25,245 nt of DNA, from assembly GCA_049999725.1 (NCBI GenBank), contig JBNGIS010033451.1:1-25245 (forward strand). The letters run 5' to 3'. Positions 8,380-18,900 of this stretch are shown piece by piece. Position numbers and translations under genes: made by a program. Position 1 is the stretch's first letter. Each line of letters opens with the position of its first letter. The notes beneath the pieces were generated by a model. The model was not told the origin of the DNA and made no database searches. It saw only the letters and a program-made list of their open reading frames with translations. This DNA is from Haplomitrium mnioides (Eukaryota > Marchantiophyta > Haplomitriopsida > Calobryales).

Positions 8380-9456
8380 CTAATACAACGTTTTAGGGGC
8401 CTCCTCCATGACATACTCTACTTCCTCCCTAATGTATTCCGACACTTCTTCCCTCATATAGTGCACAACATTTGTGTCGTTTGGACATTCTTGGGGGGAA
8501 TGTCCATGTTGCTTGCACCTAACGCACCCAACACCAACTCTTGTGGTTTGCAGAGACATGCCCTCCGGCTTGATTCTTGCAAAGAGTATGTTCATTGCCT
8601 CCATCTTGGTGCTCAGCTCTTCAATTCGAACCCTTCCCCTTGGCTTTCTGCTCACCTCAAGTTTGGGTTCAGCTTTCTCATATCTTCCTTTGCTGACGTC
8701 CTTACGATGACTACTCTCTTTGGCCTGCTTCTTCTTCTTCATATCCTTCTTTTTCTTTTTCTTTCTGGATGTCCTATCCTCCTCTGAGATGCTGCTGCTG
8801 GACTCATTCTCGCCTTCCGAGGAGTACTCGGAACTCTGATTCGTTTCCTCGTCATTGTCCGAGGTGTTTGAGAAATCATCATAGTCATATTTGGACTTGG
8901 CCTTCCTCTGAGAACTAGTGATAGCAGCCTTCACGTGGGATCTTGCTGCATTGACTACCTCATCGAGAGTCTATGGATCCGTTTGGCGTACCTAGGTCCC
9001 AATGCCTCTGGGGAACGCTGCCAAGAACCATGCTGTGAGCATTCCATGAGTAACTGGGGGGTTTAGCTTCCTCGCCACTTTCTTGAATCGTTGGAGGAAC
9101 TTCCTCACCGACTCCTTCTTCATCCTCAGGTGACCCATCTTGATCAGCGCCTCTGTTTCTTCACCAATCCCCCGGAACTCGGCTATGAAGGCCGCCTTGA
9201 ATGCATGCCAGTCCCTTTTGACATTGTCTGCCAAGTCTTTGCACCAAGGCTGGGCCTCTCCTTTTAACACCGCTAGCAGGATCCCAATCTTGACATTGGC
9301 CTCCCCATTTGCTGCTGTAGTGTTTTCCAAGTCATCCAACCATGCATTTGGGTCATCCTTTGGGTGTCTCTTGAAGGACTTGCATTTGAATCTCCTTTGA
9401 AGCCCAGAAGGTGGTATAGGATTGGCCATCCCTCTACTGGCCACTGTCATTTCCAC
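8380..9456 (-). pseudogene. Gag capsid and linker region, element A
   Basis: This is the structural protein of the virus-like particle. The first ~150 residues (9456-8992) fit the plant Retrotrans_gag fold: PNAWLDDLE, then AQPWCKDL, FKAAFIAEFRG, LIKMGHLRMKKES and VRKFLQRFKKVARKL. Two TAG codons (8992-8994, 8971-8973), both explained by CAG, interrupt the frame. It continues as a Ser/Glu/Asp-rich segment, a poly-Lys tract (about 8770-8730), and another zinc knuckle, CVRCKQHGHSPQEC (about 8526-8484), before a TAG at 8380-8382. The Met at 9456 is a plausible start: it follows the leader and has the conserved region soon after. It is not intact. Confidence 0.85.
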
Positions 9457-9637
9457 TCAGAAATCTCCTCTTTCCACCACTCTTCCTTAACAGTTTCAAC
9501 CTCCAGTTGCTCTGTCCCTACGAAGTAGCTTTCTTCCAAACTGACTTGAGGCTCAGGTGCACAAAGTGGTGTCTCTGGTTTGGGTTTGTATCAGGTTTCT
9601 TCAAATCTTTCGCCCTCCTTCTAGCACCAAAAATTTA
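9457..9637 (-). other. Leader of element A with primer-binding site
   Basis: On the sense strand, the LTR end CGACA is followed by 8 nt and then TGGTGCTAGAAGGAGGG (9629-9613), a PBS-like sequence beginning with the TGG that pairs with a tRNA CCA end. Element B has TGGCGTTAGAAGGAGGG in the same place. The primer is not the initiator Met tRNA (TGGTATCAGAGC); I cannot name it. The rest of the leader resembles 15760-15962 of element B. Confidence 0.7.
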
Positions 9638-10250
9638 TGTCGCTCTCATGTTTCAGGCCTTAACCTTCCTAGATCCTACTTTGAGTGCACGGGAGGACAA
9701 TTTACGGGCTTTCAGGTTTTTTTTCTGAGATGGCCCCTTGCCCGTTACCACTTTCAAGCTCTAAGGGTTCTTCCTTTCCTTTTCAGCCTTTAACACACTA
9801 CTCTCTCTCACTTCTGATTGCACTCAAGTCAGTTACTCAAACATTCCCAAGTCAATATCCATAACACCCAGTTGTGATTTATGTGATTCTTCCGCTTTAT
9901 TCAGAGGACCCAATGTCTTAGGCCCTACCATTTTATTTGTGCTTGGGGCAGAATGGGTGTTGTGACCTGCACCAATGTTCAACACCACAGTTCTGGACTC
10001 CTCCTTTCAGGGTTGTCATAGGATTGACACCACTATTTCCTAGCTATGCTAAGTATGCACTAATTCCTAAGCTCTACTTACAGGACCAAGAACAAAGGGC
10101 ATTTACCCCCATGATCACTTGGTTGTGTCTAGAGGTTTGACTCCTCTTCTAGAGTGGTCCCAAGGTCTGCTCAGCTGATCTGGTTGTCTTCTAATCTAAA
10201 GAACCTACAGAACTTCAATGCAGAATACAAAGCTTACTACACATATATGG
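9638..10250 (-). repeat. 5' LTR of element A, piece 1
   Basis: It begins TGTCGCTCTC, next to the leader, and aligns with 447-1058 of the 3' LTR at roughly 90% by eye. It stops at TATGG (10246-10250), where element B is inserted, and resumes at 19802. Confidence 0.93.
10246..10250. repeat. Left target-site duplication of element B (TATGG)
   Basis: The 5 bp before element B match the 5 bp after it (19797-19801). The uninterrupted target is visible in the other LTR of element A at 1054-1058, where TATGG occurs once. Confidence 0.93.
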
Positions 10251-13200
10251 TGTCGCTCCCCTGTTTCAGACCTTAACCTTTTCAGGCCCTGATTGAGTGT
10301 AGAGGAGGACAGGTTTCGAGCTTTCAGGTTCTTTTCTGAGATGGTCCCTTGCCAGTTACCACTTTTAGACCTAAAGGACTCTTCCTCTCCTTACAGGTCT
10401 GGTATACTTTTCTCACTCTTCTTCTTCTCATACTCAAGTCAGACATTCAACCATTCTCTTAGGTCCACATCTATAACACCCAGTTGTGATTTGTGTGATT
10501 CTTCCGCTTTATCCATAGGACCCAATGACTTAGGTCCTGCCACCTTATTTGAGCTTGGGTAGAATGGTGTTGGTGACTTGTACAATTGAACACTACCAGA
10601 AGTCTGGACTCCCCCTCTCAAGATGGTCACAACACTGGTCCAAATATTCCTAATCTATCCTAACATGTTCTAAGTCCTAATCTATGCAACAGAGTTAGGC
10701 TAGAGAGCATTTACTCCCAGGCTACCAGACTTGTATCAAGGGATTGGAATCCCTTTTCAAGGCTGTTCCCAGGGTCTTCTTAGCTAATCTGTGTTTTCTA
10801 ATCTAATAAACCAACAACACAATGCAGAAAGGAAATCTAACTACACAGATATGAACAAACACATTTGCACACTATGTGCAAGAGTAAACAAAGTCCCTAA
10901 AGGCCCTCTGGATTTCTAACTAATAATACTTCCCTTACGAGTTCCATTGTCTTACAATTGCAGCCCAGCAACCCACACACCCTCCTCTCCAGATAGTTTT
11001 TTAACTTCCCTCGAAAGAAGCCGTGCTTTTACTTCCTTAGGCTAGGAAGAGAGTTTCTTTGACTTCCACCTCTGGAAGACAGCTTTACCAACTGCAGGTA
11101 GCCTACTCCACCCTCGAGCCTCGACAAGTCTTACTATGCAGTGCACCTGCACTCGCACAGCCCCCCCTCTCAGCTCCACTTGAAGAATAATATACCAGAG
11201 TGTCCTCCGAATACTCTGGGCTGATGCATTTGCACAAGAGAATGCTGAGAGACTCCAAGCTCCCCACTTGGCAACCTCTCCTTAGTTCTTGGCCGATCAA
11301 AAATTACTTCGGGCTATCATATTAGTAACCCTACGCCTTGGTCCGCTTACAAGGATGAGGCCATCTAGGTCTCCCCCTAGTCCTCCTTTAAATCCCCCGG
11401 TTCCCCTTGAGCGAGTACCCCTGCTTCATGTAGCTTTCACTGAATTATCGCCCTGCCTTATCATGCGCGATTCCCCTTTCTTGCTATCGCTTTCGCGCCC
11501 TCCAATTGCCCATAAAACGCCGAGACGACTCCAAGCTCCCTACTCGGCAACCTCTCCTTAGTTCTCGGCCAACCAAAAATTCCTTTGAGCTATCGTATCA
11601 GTAACCCTCCGCTCTGGTCCACCTGCAAGGATGAGGTCACTTGGGTCTCCCCCTAGTCGTCCTCTAAATCCTCTGGTTCCCCTTGAGCAAGTACCCCTTG
11701 CTTCACGTAGCTTTCACTGAATTATCGCCCTTCCTTACCATGCGCAAATCTCGTGCCTTGCATCGCTATATCTCCAGCAATTTCCCGTGCATCAACCCGA
11801 AAGAATTTGATGGCAAACAATGTATACTTCCCTCACATGTTGCCCCCCTCCGAGGTCCGATCTAATGAATAGTCATTATTGCCTTTAGCTCAGAATAGGG
11901 GACGACGACGCGTGGCTTTACTATTCGGTAATCCCGTTACTACGGGATGGGAGAAGGCGCCGCGTGTCCTGCAGTTGGTTGACAAAAAGCCAAGGTCAAT
12001 GGTAACTTCAACGAGGAGCTCCGAGGAATCTTGCGGGGAGAGATTCTGCAGATTTCCGTAGAACCAGGTCCAAAGAGGCTATCGGAACCGAGTTCCACAG
12101 TGCCCCACGGAACTGACTCCAAGGAATCTCCTTAGATCCTCCCGTAGATTCTTCTTTCTTTTTCTCGCGCCACGTTGTCCGCTGTACCTCCGTCCAACCC
12201 TGCCTCGCAAGGGGGTAGGCTGACTATCGCGCTGACCTCTCCTTTCGTAGTTGACCCGCACGTTGCTTGAGGTCCGGTGAACTCTCGTCCTTGCGCAGCG
12301 TGTCCCGTGAGTTGCTTTGGGGTCCCTGGAGCCACCACGTCATCCAAAGGGTGTCGTCCGGCGCCACCCCGCAAAGGGTAGGCGGACCGTTGCGTTGACC
12401 TCCTTCCGAGGTTGACCCACGGAACCTCTGCGTACTTCCCAAGGCGCCACGTCATCCGAAGGGTGCCATCTAACGCCGCCCCGCAAAGGGGTAGGCGGAC
12501 CATCGTGCAGACCCTTCTTCCGAAGTTGACCTTCGGAAACACAACAAGGCTCCTCAGCGCGCCACGTTTCCGAAGCCTCCCACGAACTCCCTGCGCTCAC
12601 CACGTCATCCGTAGAGCCGTCGCGGTTTTCCCCTGCTCGCCGGATAAGAACTATGCCGATGTTTCCATTTCCACGTACCTTCCAAGTAAGAACTACGCGC
12701 GCACCTGAGGTCATATTCGTGAACACTTTTAAAAGCTTGTTATAAGAACTACTATGCCTTTTTGGACCGTTCGCTCTTTTGAACTTTCAGACGTCTGCCG
12801 CACCCCGTCGAACTTTCACCCTCCTAGTTACCGAAGCAGTGAAGAGTCACCCTTTTGGCACTGCTAGCTCCTCCATCGGTCGCATTAGCGTTAGCTTCAT
12901 TTTCCGGCCGCTCTCATATCGCTCGCCGATTCGCCGATATATCGTCCTTCCGCCATGCCCTTCGTTTCCCCCCACTGGATAGGCGCCATATCACCCTTAT
13001 AGCTCAGTCTTCTTCCCGTTGGATGGTTTGTGCTGGGTCACCGCTTTGCCACTAATGCGCGTCGTTCGAACCGGTTCGCCGACAAGTTGCCTTTTCGCCT
13101 TCACTCGCTTTTATTCGGTCAGACCGGTGATAAGTCCCTCTTTCGGCTCTCCTTTGTGTTTCCTCTTGGCGAATCTGCGCTAGGTTGCCCCTTCGGCTTC

Positions 13201-14087
13201 TTCGCTCCTCCTCCTCTCAGATCTTTGATACATCGCTCTTTCGGCACTCTCCCGTTTTCCTTCGGCTAGACCTGCGATAAGTCGTTGTTTTGGGCCTTTC
13301 TCCTCGCTCCCCTGTTGGGTTCCTCGCGGATCCCTCTTAACCGGGGTCCCCACGTCGTAAGATGGATCGAAACCCCGTTAAGTGAGCTCCCCACTTAGAG
13401 AGGCGCCTGTCCGAAGGTCCGCGGGCCTCCGGGTGCCGCCACGTCGTCTGTGGAATCCCACGAAGGGCTCTGGAGACGCCACGTTTCCGTGGAATCTTGC
13501 AGGACCTTTCGGGGACTCAACTCTTCCGCCAGGACTTATAGACTCGAATGGAGCGTTCGATCGGCCTTTGCAGGGCTCGCTCTTGCTTGTGGGATCGAGG
13601 CGTCCCTCTTCCCTGGCCTTGCTCGCCCTCGTGACGATCTCACCTCCTCTTGTCAGCTCCTGATGCTTGCTTCCCGATTTGTGGCCGTTGCAGGACCCCC
13701 GCGATCTGCCTTTCTTCGAAGTGCCTTCGGATTTCCTTGTTGTTGATCCATTTTTCTTCCTCCTACGATCGCTTTGCCATAGGTGGCTGCTCTGTTTCTT
13801 CTTCCTAGGCTCCGATCCCCACATCCTCTTTAGGCCCACGGATTCTCGCTGGCATGCTTCGAATTTGAAAATAGGGCCCCTTCCTTGGCTGGTGATCACT
13901 GCTCTCTCCTCATCTCTTCCGCCATGAGAATGTTTCCCTCCCTGGACTCATGCGCCTCGCTCTTATCAACTGTTTGAGAGTAATCAGCTGTTTCTAAGAG
14001 GCCCTCACACTTGCTAAGGAGTATTTGGGTCGCTGATGCTTCTGATTTCATGAATTCCGCTTGAATGCTCCAAAGCACTGACTAACA
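10251..14087 (-). repeat. 3' LTR of element B (3837 bp)
   Basis: It starts TGTCGCTCCC and ends CTAACA, followed by the PPT, and pairs with 15963-19796. In the first ~345 bp I count about 30 differences from the partner (about 9%), most of them transitions, so the insertion is not recent. Three GC-rich units start at 12192, 12356 and 12468, with TTGACC 59, 56 and 58 nt after each start, as in element A. TAAGAACT occurs at 12645, 12687 and 12743. The ~50-bp array is near 12840-13290. No gene is supported within it. Confidence 0.93.
11251..11795. repeat. 276-bp tandem duplication inside the LTR of element B
   Basis: GACTCCAAGCTCCC begins a block at 11251 and again at 11527. Shared landmarks include CCTCTCCTTAGTTCT, CTCCCCCTAGTC and AGCTTTCACTGAATTATCG. 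The partner LTR has the same duplication at 16964 and 17240, also 276 bp apart, so it predates insertion. Element A has this region once (around 1455-1730). It accounts for most of the length difference between the two LTR types. Confidence 0.85.
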
Positions 14088-14103
14088 TAACTCCTCCTTG
14101 AAG
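14088..14103 (-). other. Polypurine tract of element B
   Basis: The sense strand reads CTTCAAGGAGGAGTTA immediately before the LTR start TGTTAG. It aligns with the PPT of element A, with the purine run GGAGGAG in place of GGGGGAG. Confidence 0.78.
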
Positions 14104-14345
14104 TGTGACGCGTCCCTGCAAACACACCTCTTCTCCCTCAATTTTTTGGTGCCTTTGTTGCTGGTCGCTGGCTCGGCTCTGTAACTCCTGCAAAACAACC
14201 CTAAGAAACACCCCTCGCCCAACAACACACACACTCACACACACATAAACAACTTACTTGTGCGCACTCTGCTCACTCAGCCTCTTCCCTAGATCCCACA
14301 CAAAATCGTGCTTCCAGATTTTTGTTTGAAGGGAATATGAGGTCT
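14104..14345 (-). other. 3' untranslated stretch of element B
   Basis: The part next to the PPT is shared with element A (4070-4210), including TGCAAAACAACC and an ACACAC-rich run. The remainder up to 14345 has no match that I can see elsewhere in the window and no coding signal. Confidence 0.6.
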
Positions 14346-15740
14346 CTATAGCAACATGCCTTGCTGCATTCCCTTCTGCATCATGTACCAGCCCTCAGAC
14401 CTGGGATCCTTTTGCTGGCCTGTTTCCCTTGCGTTGGGGGCACGCCCAACACACACCCATAGGGAACAGTTGATTAGACAAGCATATACAAAGGTACTGT
14501 ACTTCGGACTTGTAACTTTGCTGTTGCATACAATGTTGGTGGTGACAAGGCTGCCCGTAACAATTCCTTCCATGTCACCAAGATCCTTGGGTGGCATCAA
14601 GGTGAGCTTCTTCTCTAGATTGAGATTGGGCTCATCTTCCGATACCTTCGAATCCTCCGAGCTGCAACTGATTATTTCCATTATCGTGCATTCCACCACT
14701 TGAGGAGGTTCTAACCTGACGACACTTGGCAGGTGCTCGTCATAACTTTCTGTATCTGGGTACACCGTAGTCGACCCCTCTCGCAGTTCGGGTTCAGGGC
14801 TCGACCGACATTGGTCTTCCGGTGGGTCCTCCTCTTGGAGGAATTGAGGTTCAGCTGCGCCATCTCCTCCTTGCACTGGTGGGGCCCTTCCCTGGTCCCT
14901 TGATTGGTGTGCGGAGTCCTCTTCTTCAGGTCCTCATTCCTCTGCCTCCGCTTGAATGATGTAATCCGTGAGATCCTGCACCGCGACCAAGGATGCTTCC
15001 GCCTCTTGGAGCTCATTTGGATTGCCTTGTGATTGCTGCTCCAGGACATGCCTAAGGTCCTCACTGTCTGCCTTCTCCTCGGTTTGTGTCTAGTAGAACC
15101 AGGTGGGGTATTCTGCCTCGTATTCAGAATAGCTCATGGATGACCACACTTGATTTGTACCCTTCTTAGCCTTCCGCCTCTTCTGGCTCTTGCTCTTCTG
15201 GTGAGACTTGGATTTAGCTTTGGATTTTATATGACAACACTCGTCTAAGGCAGAGGTCTTCTCCTTCACCTAGATTGCTTCCTCCACTTCATACTGGGAA
15301 TGCATTGTGATTGGGCACCTATACTTCTGCCCCCATGGTTCCGGGTAGTTAGGGGAAACATGTCCAGGCTGGCCACAATTCCAGCACACCATGACGATTC
15401 TCTTCGATGGTCTGATTGCGACCCATTCATCTGATTGGTCAGCTCCCTGAAGATTTGACATGAGGCTCAAAAGGAGGGTCTGCAGTACCTCCATTTTTTA
15501 GCTCAATTCCGCTAAGCGAGCCTTCTCTCCCTTGGCAGCCCTTTCAATCGTTCGTTTCTGCCTTTGCTTCTTCTTTCTCGAAGATCTCGGTTCATCAGAG
15601 CTGCTGCTAGAGGAGTCACTGTCGCTTTCTACGGTAGATGTAGAGCTCTCTTTTGTGTCTTCATTGCTGCTTGAACAATCTGAAAAATATCCTAACACAT
15701 GCTTAGCCTGTCTTTTCTTTCTCCCACGGCCATGGCCCAT
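14346..15740 (-). pseudogene. Gag-derived zinc-knuckle protein frame of element B, four nonsense codons
   Basis: A single frame of 465 codons runs from ATG at 15740 to a stop at 14346. It is broken only by TAA (15495-15497), TAG (15267-15269), TAG (15090-15092) and TGA (14934-14936), each explained by C-to-T change. It opens with a basic stretch (MGHGRGRKKRQAK), then a Ser/Asp/Glu-rich run and RKKKQRQKR. Next comes a zinc knuckle, CWNCGQPGHVSPNY, whose last Cys is Tyr. A Lys/Ser-rich region follows (SKAKSKSHQKSKSQKRRKAKK), then YPTWFY, and a long acidic part (QEAEASLV, EEDPPEDQ, SCSSEDSKVSEDEP). The knuckle and low-complexity parts resemble the Gag C-terminus of element A; the capsid domain is absent. 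I do not recognise the second half. The true C-terminus may lie before 14346. Confidence 0.75.
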
Positions 15741-15962
15741 TTTCCTAGTTGAAGAAAACTTTCACTCCTCCCCAATATGATAACTTGGCCTCTTCTGCCT
15801 GCCACTCTTCCTCAACAGACGCACACCCAATTGCTCTGTTTCTCGAAAGTAACCTTCTCACAGACTCACTTGAGTCTCTTGTGCATAAAGTGGTTTTTCT
15901 GGTTCGGGTTGGTCTCACATTTTTTCAAACCCTTGGCCCTCCTTCTAACGCCAAAAAATTCA
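15741..15962 (-). other. Leader of element B with primer-binding site
   Basis: On the sense strand the LTR ends CGACA, then 9 nt, then TGGCGTTAGAAGGAGGG (15953-15937), a PBS-like sequence. The rest of the leader resembles that of element A (9457-9637), with shared wording such as GTGCA(C/T)AAAGTGGT on the window strand. The ATG at 15740 has A at -3 and G at +4, a favourable context. Confidence 0.7.
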
Positions 15963-18900
15963 TGTCGCTCCCCTGTTTCAGGCCTTAACCTTTTCAGACC
16001 CTATTTTGAGTGCAACGGAGGACGAGTTTCGAGCTTTCAGGTTCTTTTCTGAGATGGCCCCTTGCTAGTTACCACTTTTAGACCTTAAGGACTCTTCCTC
16101 TCCTTATAGGCCTGGTATGCTTTTCTCACTCTTCGTCTTCTCACACTCTGGTCAGACATTCAACCATTCTCTCAGGTCCACATCCATAACACCCAGTTGT
16201 GATTTGTGTGATTCTTCCGCTTTATTCATAGGACCCAATGACTTAAGCTTTGCCACCTTATTTGAGCTTGGGCAGAATGGTGTTGGTGACCTACACAACT
16301 GAACACTACCAGAAGTCTGGACTCCCCCTCTCAAGATGGTCACAGCATTGGTCCAAATATTCCTAATCTATCCTAGCATGTTCGAAGTCCTAATCTATGC
16401 AAGAGAGTCAGGCTAGAGAGCATTTACCCATAGGCTACCAGACTTGTGTCAAGGGATTGAACTCCCCCTTCAAGGCTATTCCCAAGGTGTGCTCAGCTGA
16501 TCTGTGTTTCCTAATATAATGAACCTACAACACAATGCAGAAAGAAAATCTAACTACACAGATATGAACAAACACATTTGTACACTATGTGCAAGAGAAA
16601 ACAGAGTCCTTGAAGGCCCTCTGGATTTCTAACTAATAATACTTCCCTTACGAGTCCCGTTGCCTTACAATTGCAGCCCAGCAACCCACACACCCTCCTC
16701 TCCAGATAGTTTTTTAACTTCTCTCACGAGAAGCCGTGCTTTTACTTCCTTAGGTTAGGAAGAGAGTTTCTTTGACTTCCACCTCTGGAAGACAGCTTTA
16801 CCAGTTGTAAGTAGCCCACTCCACCCTCGAGCCTCGACGGGTCTTACTATGCAGTGCACCGGCACTCGTAGACCCCCCCCTCTCAGCTCCACTTGAAGAA
16901 TAACACACCAGAGTGTTCTCCGAACACTCTGGGCTGATGCACTTGCACAAGAGAATGCCGAGAGACTCCAAGCTCCCCACTTGGCAACCTCTCCTTAGTT
17001 CTCGGTCGACCGAAAATTCCTTTGAGCAATCGTATCAGTAACCCTACGCCCTGGTCCGCCTGCAAGGATGAGGTCACCTGGGTCTCCCTCTAGTCCTCCT
17101 TTAAATCCCTCGGTTCCCCTTGAGCGAGAACCCCTGCTTCACGTAGCTTTCACTGAATTATCGCCCTACCTTACCATGATCGATTCCCCTTTCTTGTTAT
17201 CGCTGTCGCACCCCTCAATTGCTCGTGAAACGCCGAGACGACTCCAAGCTCCCTAGTCGGCAGCCTCTCCTTAGTTCTTGGCCGATCAAAAATTCCTTCG
17301 AGCTATCTTATTAGTAACCCTCTGCCCTGGTCCGCATGCAAGGATGAGGTCACCTGGGTCTCCCTCCAGTCCTCCTCTAAATCCCTCGGTTTCCTTTGAG
17401 CGAGTACCCCTTGCTTCACGTAGCTTTCACTGAATTATCGCCCTACTTTACCATGCACGAATCTTGTGCCTCGCATCGCCATATCTCGAGCAGTTGCTCG
17501 TGCATCAACCCGAAATAATTCGATGGCAAACAATGTATACTCCCCTCACGCGATGCCTTCTTTATGTCCGATCCAATGAATAGTCATTATTGCCGTTAGC
17601 TCGGAATAGGGGAAAACGACGCGTGGCTTCACTGTTCGGTAATCCCGTTACTACGGGATGGGAGAAGGCGTCGCGTGTCCTGCAGTTGGTCGAGAAAAAA
17701 CCAAGGTCAACGGTAACTTCAACGAGGAGCTCCGAGGAATCTTGCGGGGAGAGATTCTGCAGATTCCCGTAGAACCAGGTCCGAAGAGGCTATCGAAACT
17801 GAGTTCCTCAGTGCCCTACAGAACCGACTCCAAGGAATCTCCTTAGATCCTCCCGTAGATTCTTCTTTCTTCTGCTCGTGCCACGTAGTCCGCTGCACCG
17901 CCGTCCGACGCTGCCCCGCACAGGGGCAGGTTGACCGTCGTGCTGACTTCTCCTTCCGTAGTTGACCCGCACGTTGCCCGAGGTCCGGTGAACTCTCCTC
18001 CTTGCACCGCGTGTCCCGTGAGTTGCTTTGGGGTCCCTGGAGTCGCCACGTCATCCGAAGGGCGTCGTCCGATGCCGCCCCGCAAAGGGTAGGCGGACCG
18101 TCGCGCTGACCTCCTTCTGAGGTTGACCCACACAACCCCTACGTGCTTCCCAAGGCGCCACGTCATCCAAAGGGTACTGCCCGACGCCGCCCCGCAAAGG
18201 GGTAGGCGGACCGTCGCATGGACCCTTCTTGTGAAGTTGACCTTCAGAAACACAACAAGGCTCCTTAGCGCGCCACTTTTTCGAAGCCTCCCACGGACTC
18301 CCTGCGCTCGCCATGTCATCCGTAGAGCTGTCGTGGACTTCCCCTGCTCGTCGAATAAGAACTGTGCCGATGTCGCCATTTCAACATATCTTTGAAGTAA
18401 GAACTACGTGCGCCCGAGGTCATCTTCGTGAACACTTCCGAAAGCTCACTATAAGAACTAATAGGCCCTTTCGGATCGTTCACTCGTTCGAACTTTCAGA
18501 CGTCTATCGCACCACGTCAAACTTTCACCCTCCTAGTTACCAAAACAGCAAAGAGTCACCCTTTCGGCGCTGCTAGTTCCTCTGTCGGTCACACTGGCAT
18601 TAGCTTTGTTTTCCGGCCGCTCTCATCTCGCTCGCCGATTCGCCGATATATCGTCCTTCCGCCATGTCCTTCGTTTCCCCCCACCGGATAGACACCATAT
18701 CGCCCTTCTCGCTCAGCCTTCTTCCCTTTGGATGGTTTGCGCTGGGTCACCGCTTTGCCACTGATACGCGTCATTTGAACTGGTTCGTTGACAAGTTGCC
18801 TTTTCGCCTTCACTCGCTCTCTTTCGGTTATATTGGTGATCAGTCCCCCTTTCGGCTCTCCTCTGTGTTTCCTCTTGGCAAATCTACGCTAGGTCGCCTC

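Noticed and set aside
7251-8787. Two long plus-strand frames (276 and 260 residues) across the Gag/protease region
   Set aside because: They lie antisense to recognisable protease, zinc knuckles and Gag, and show no motif of their own.
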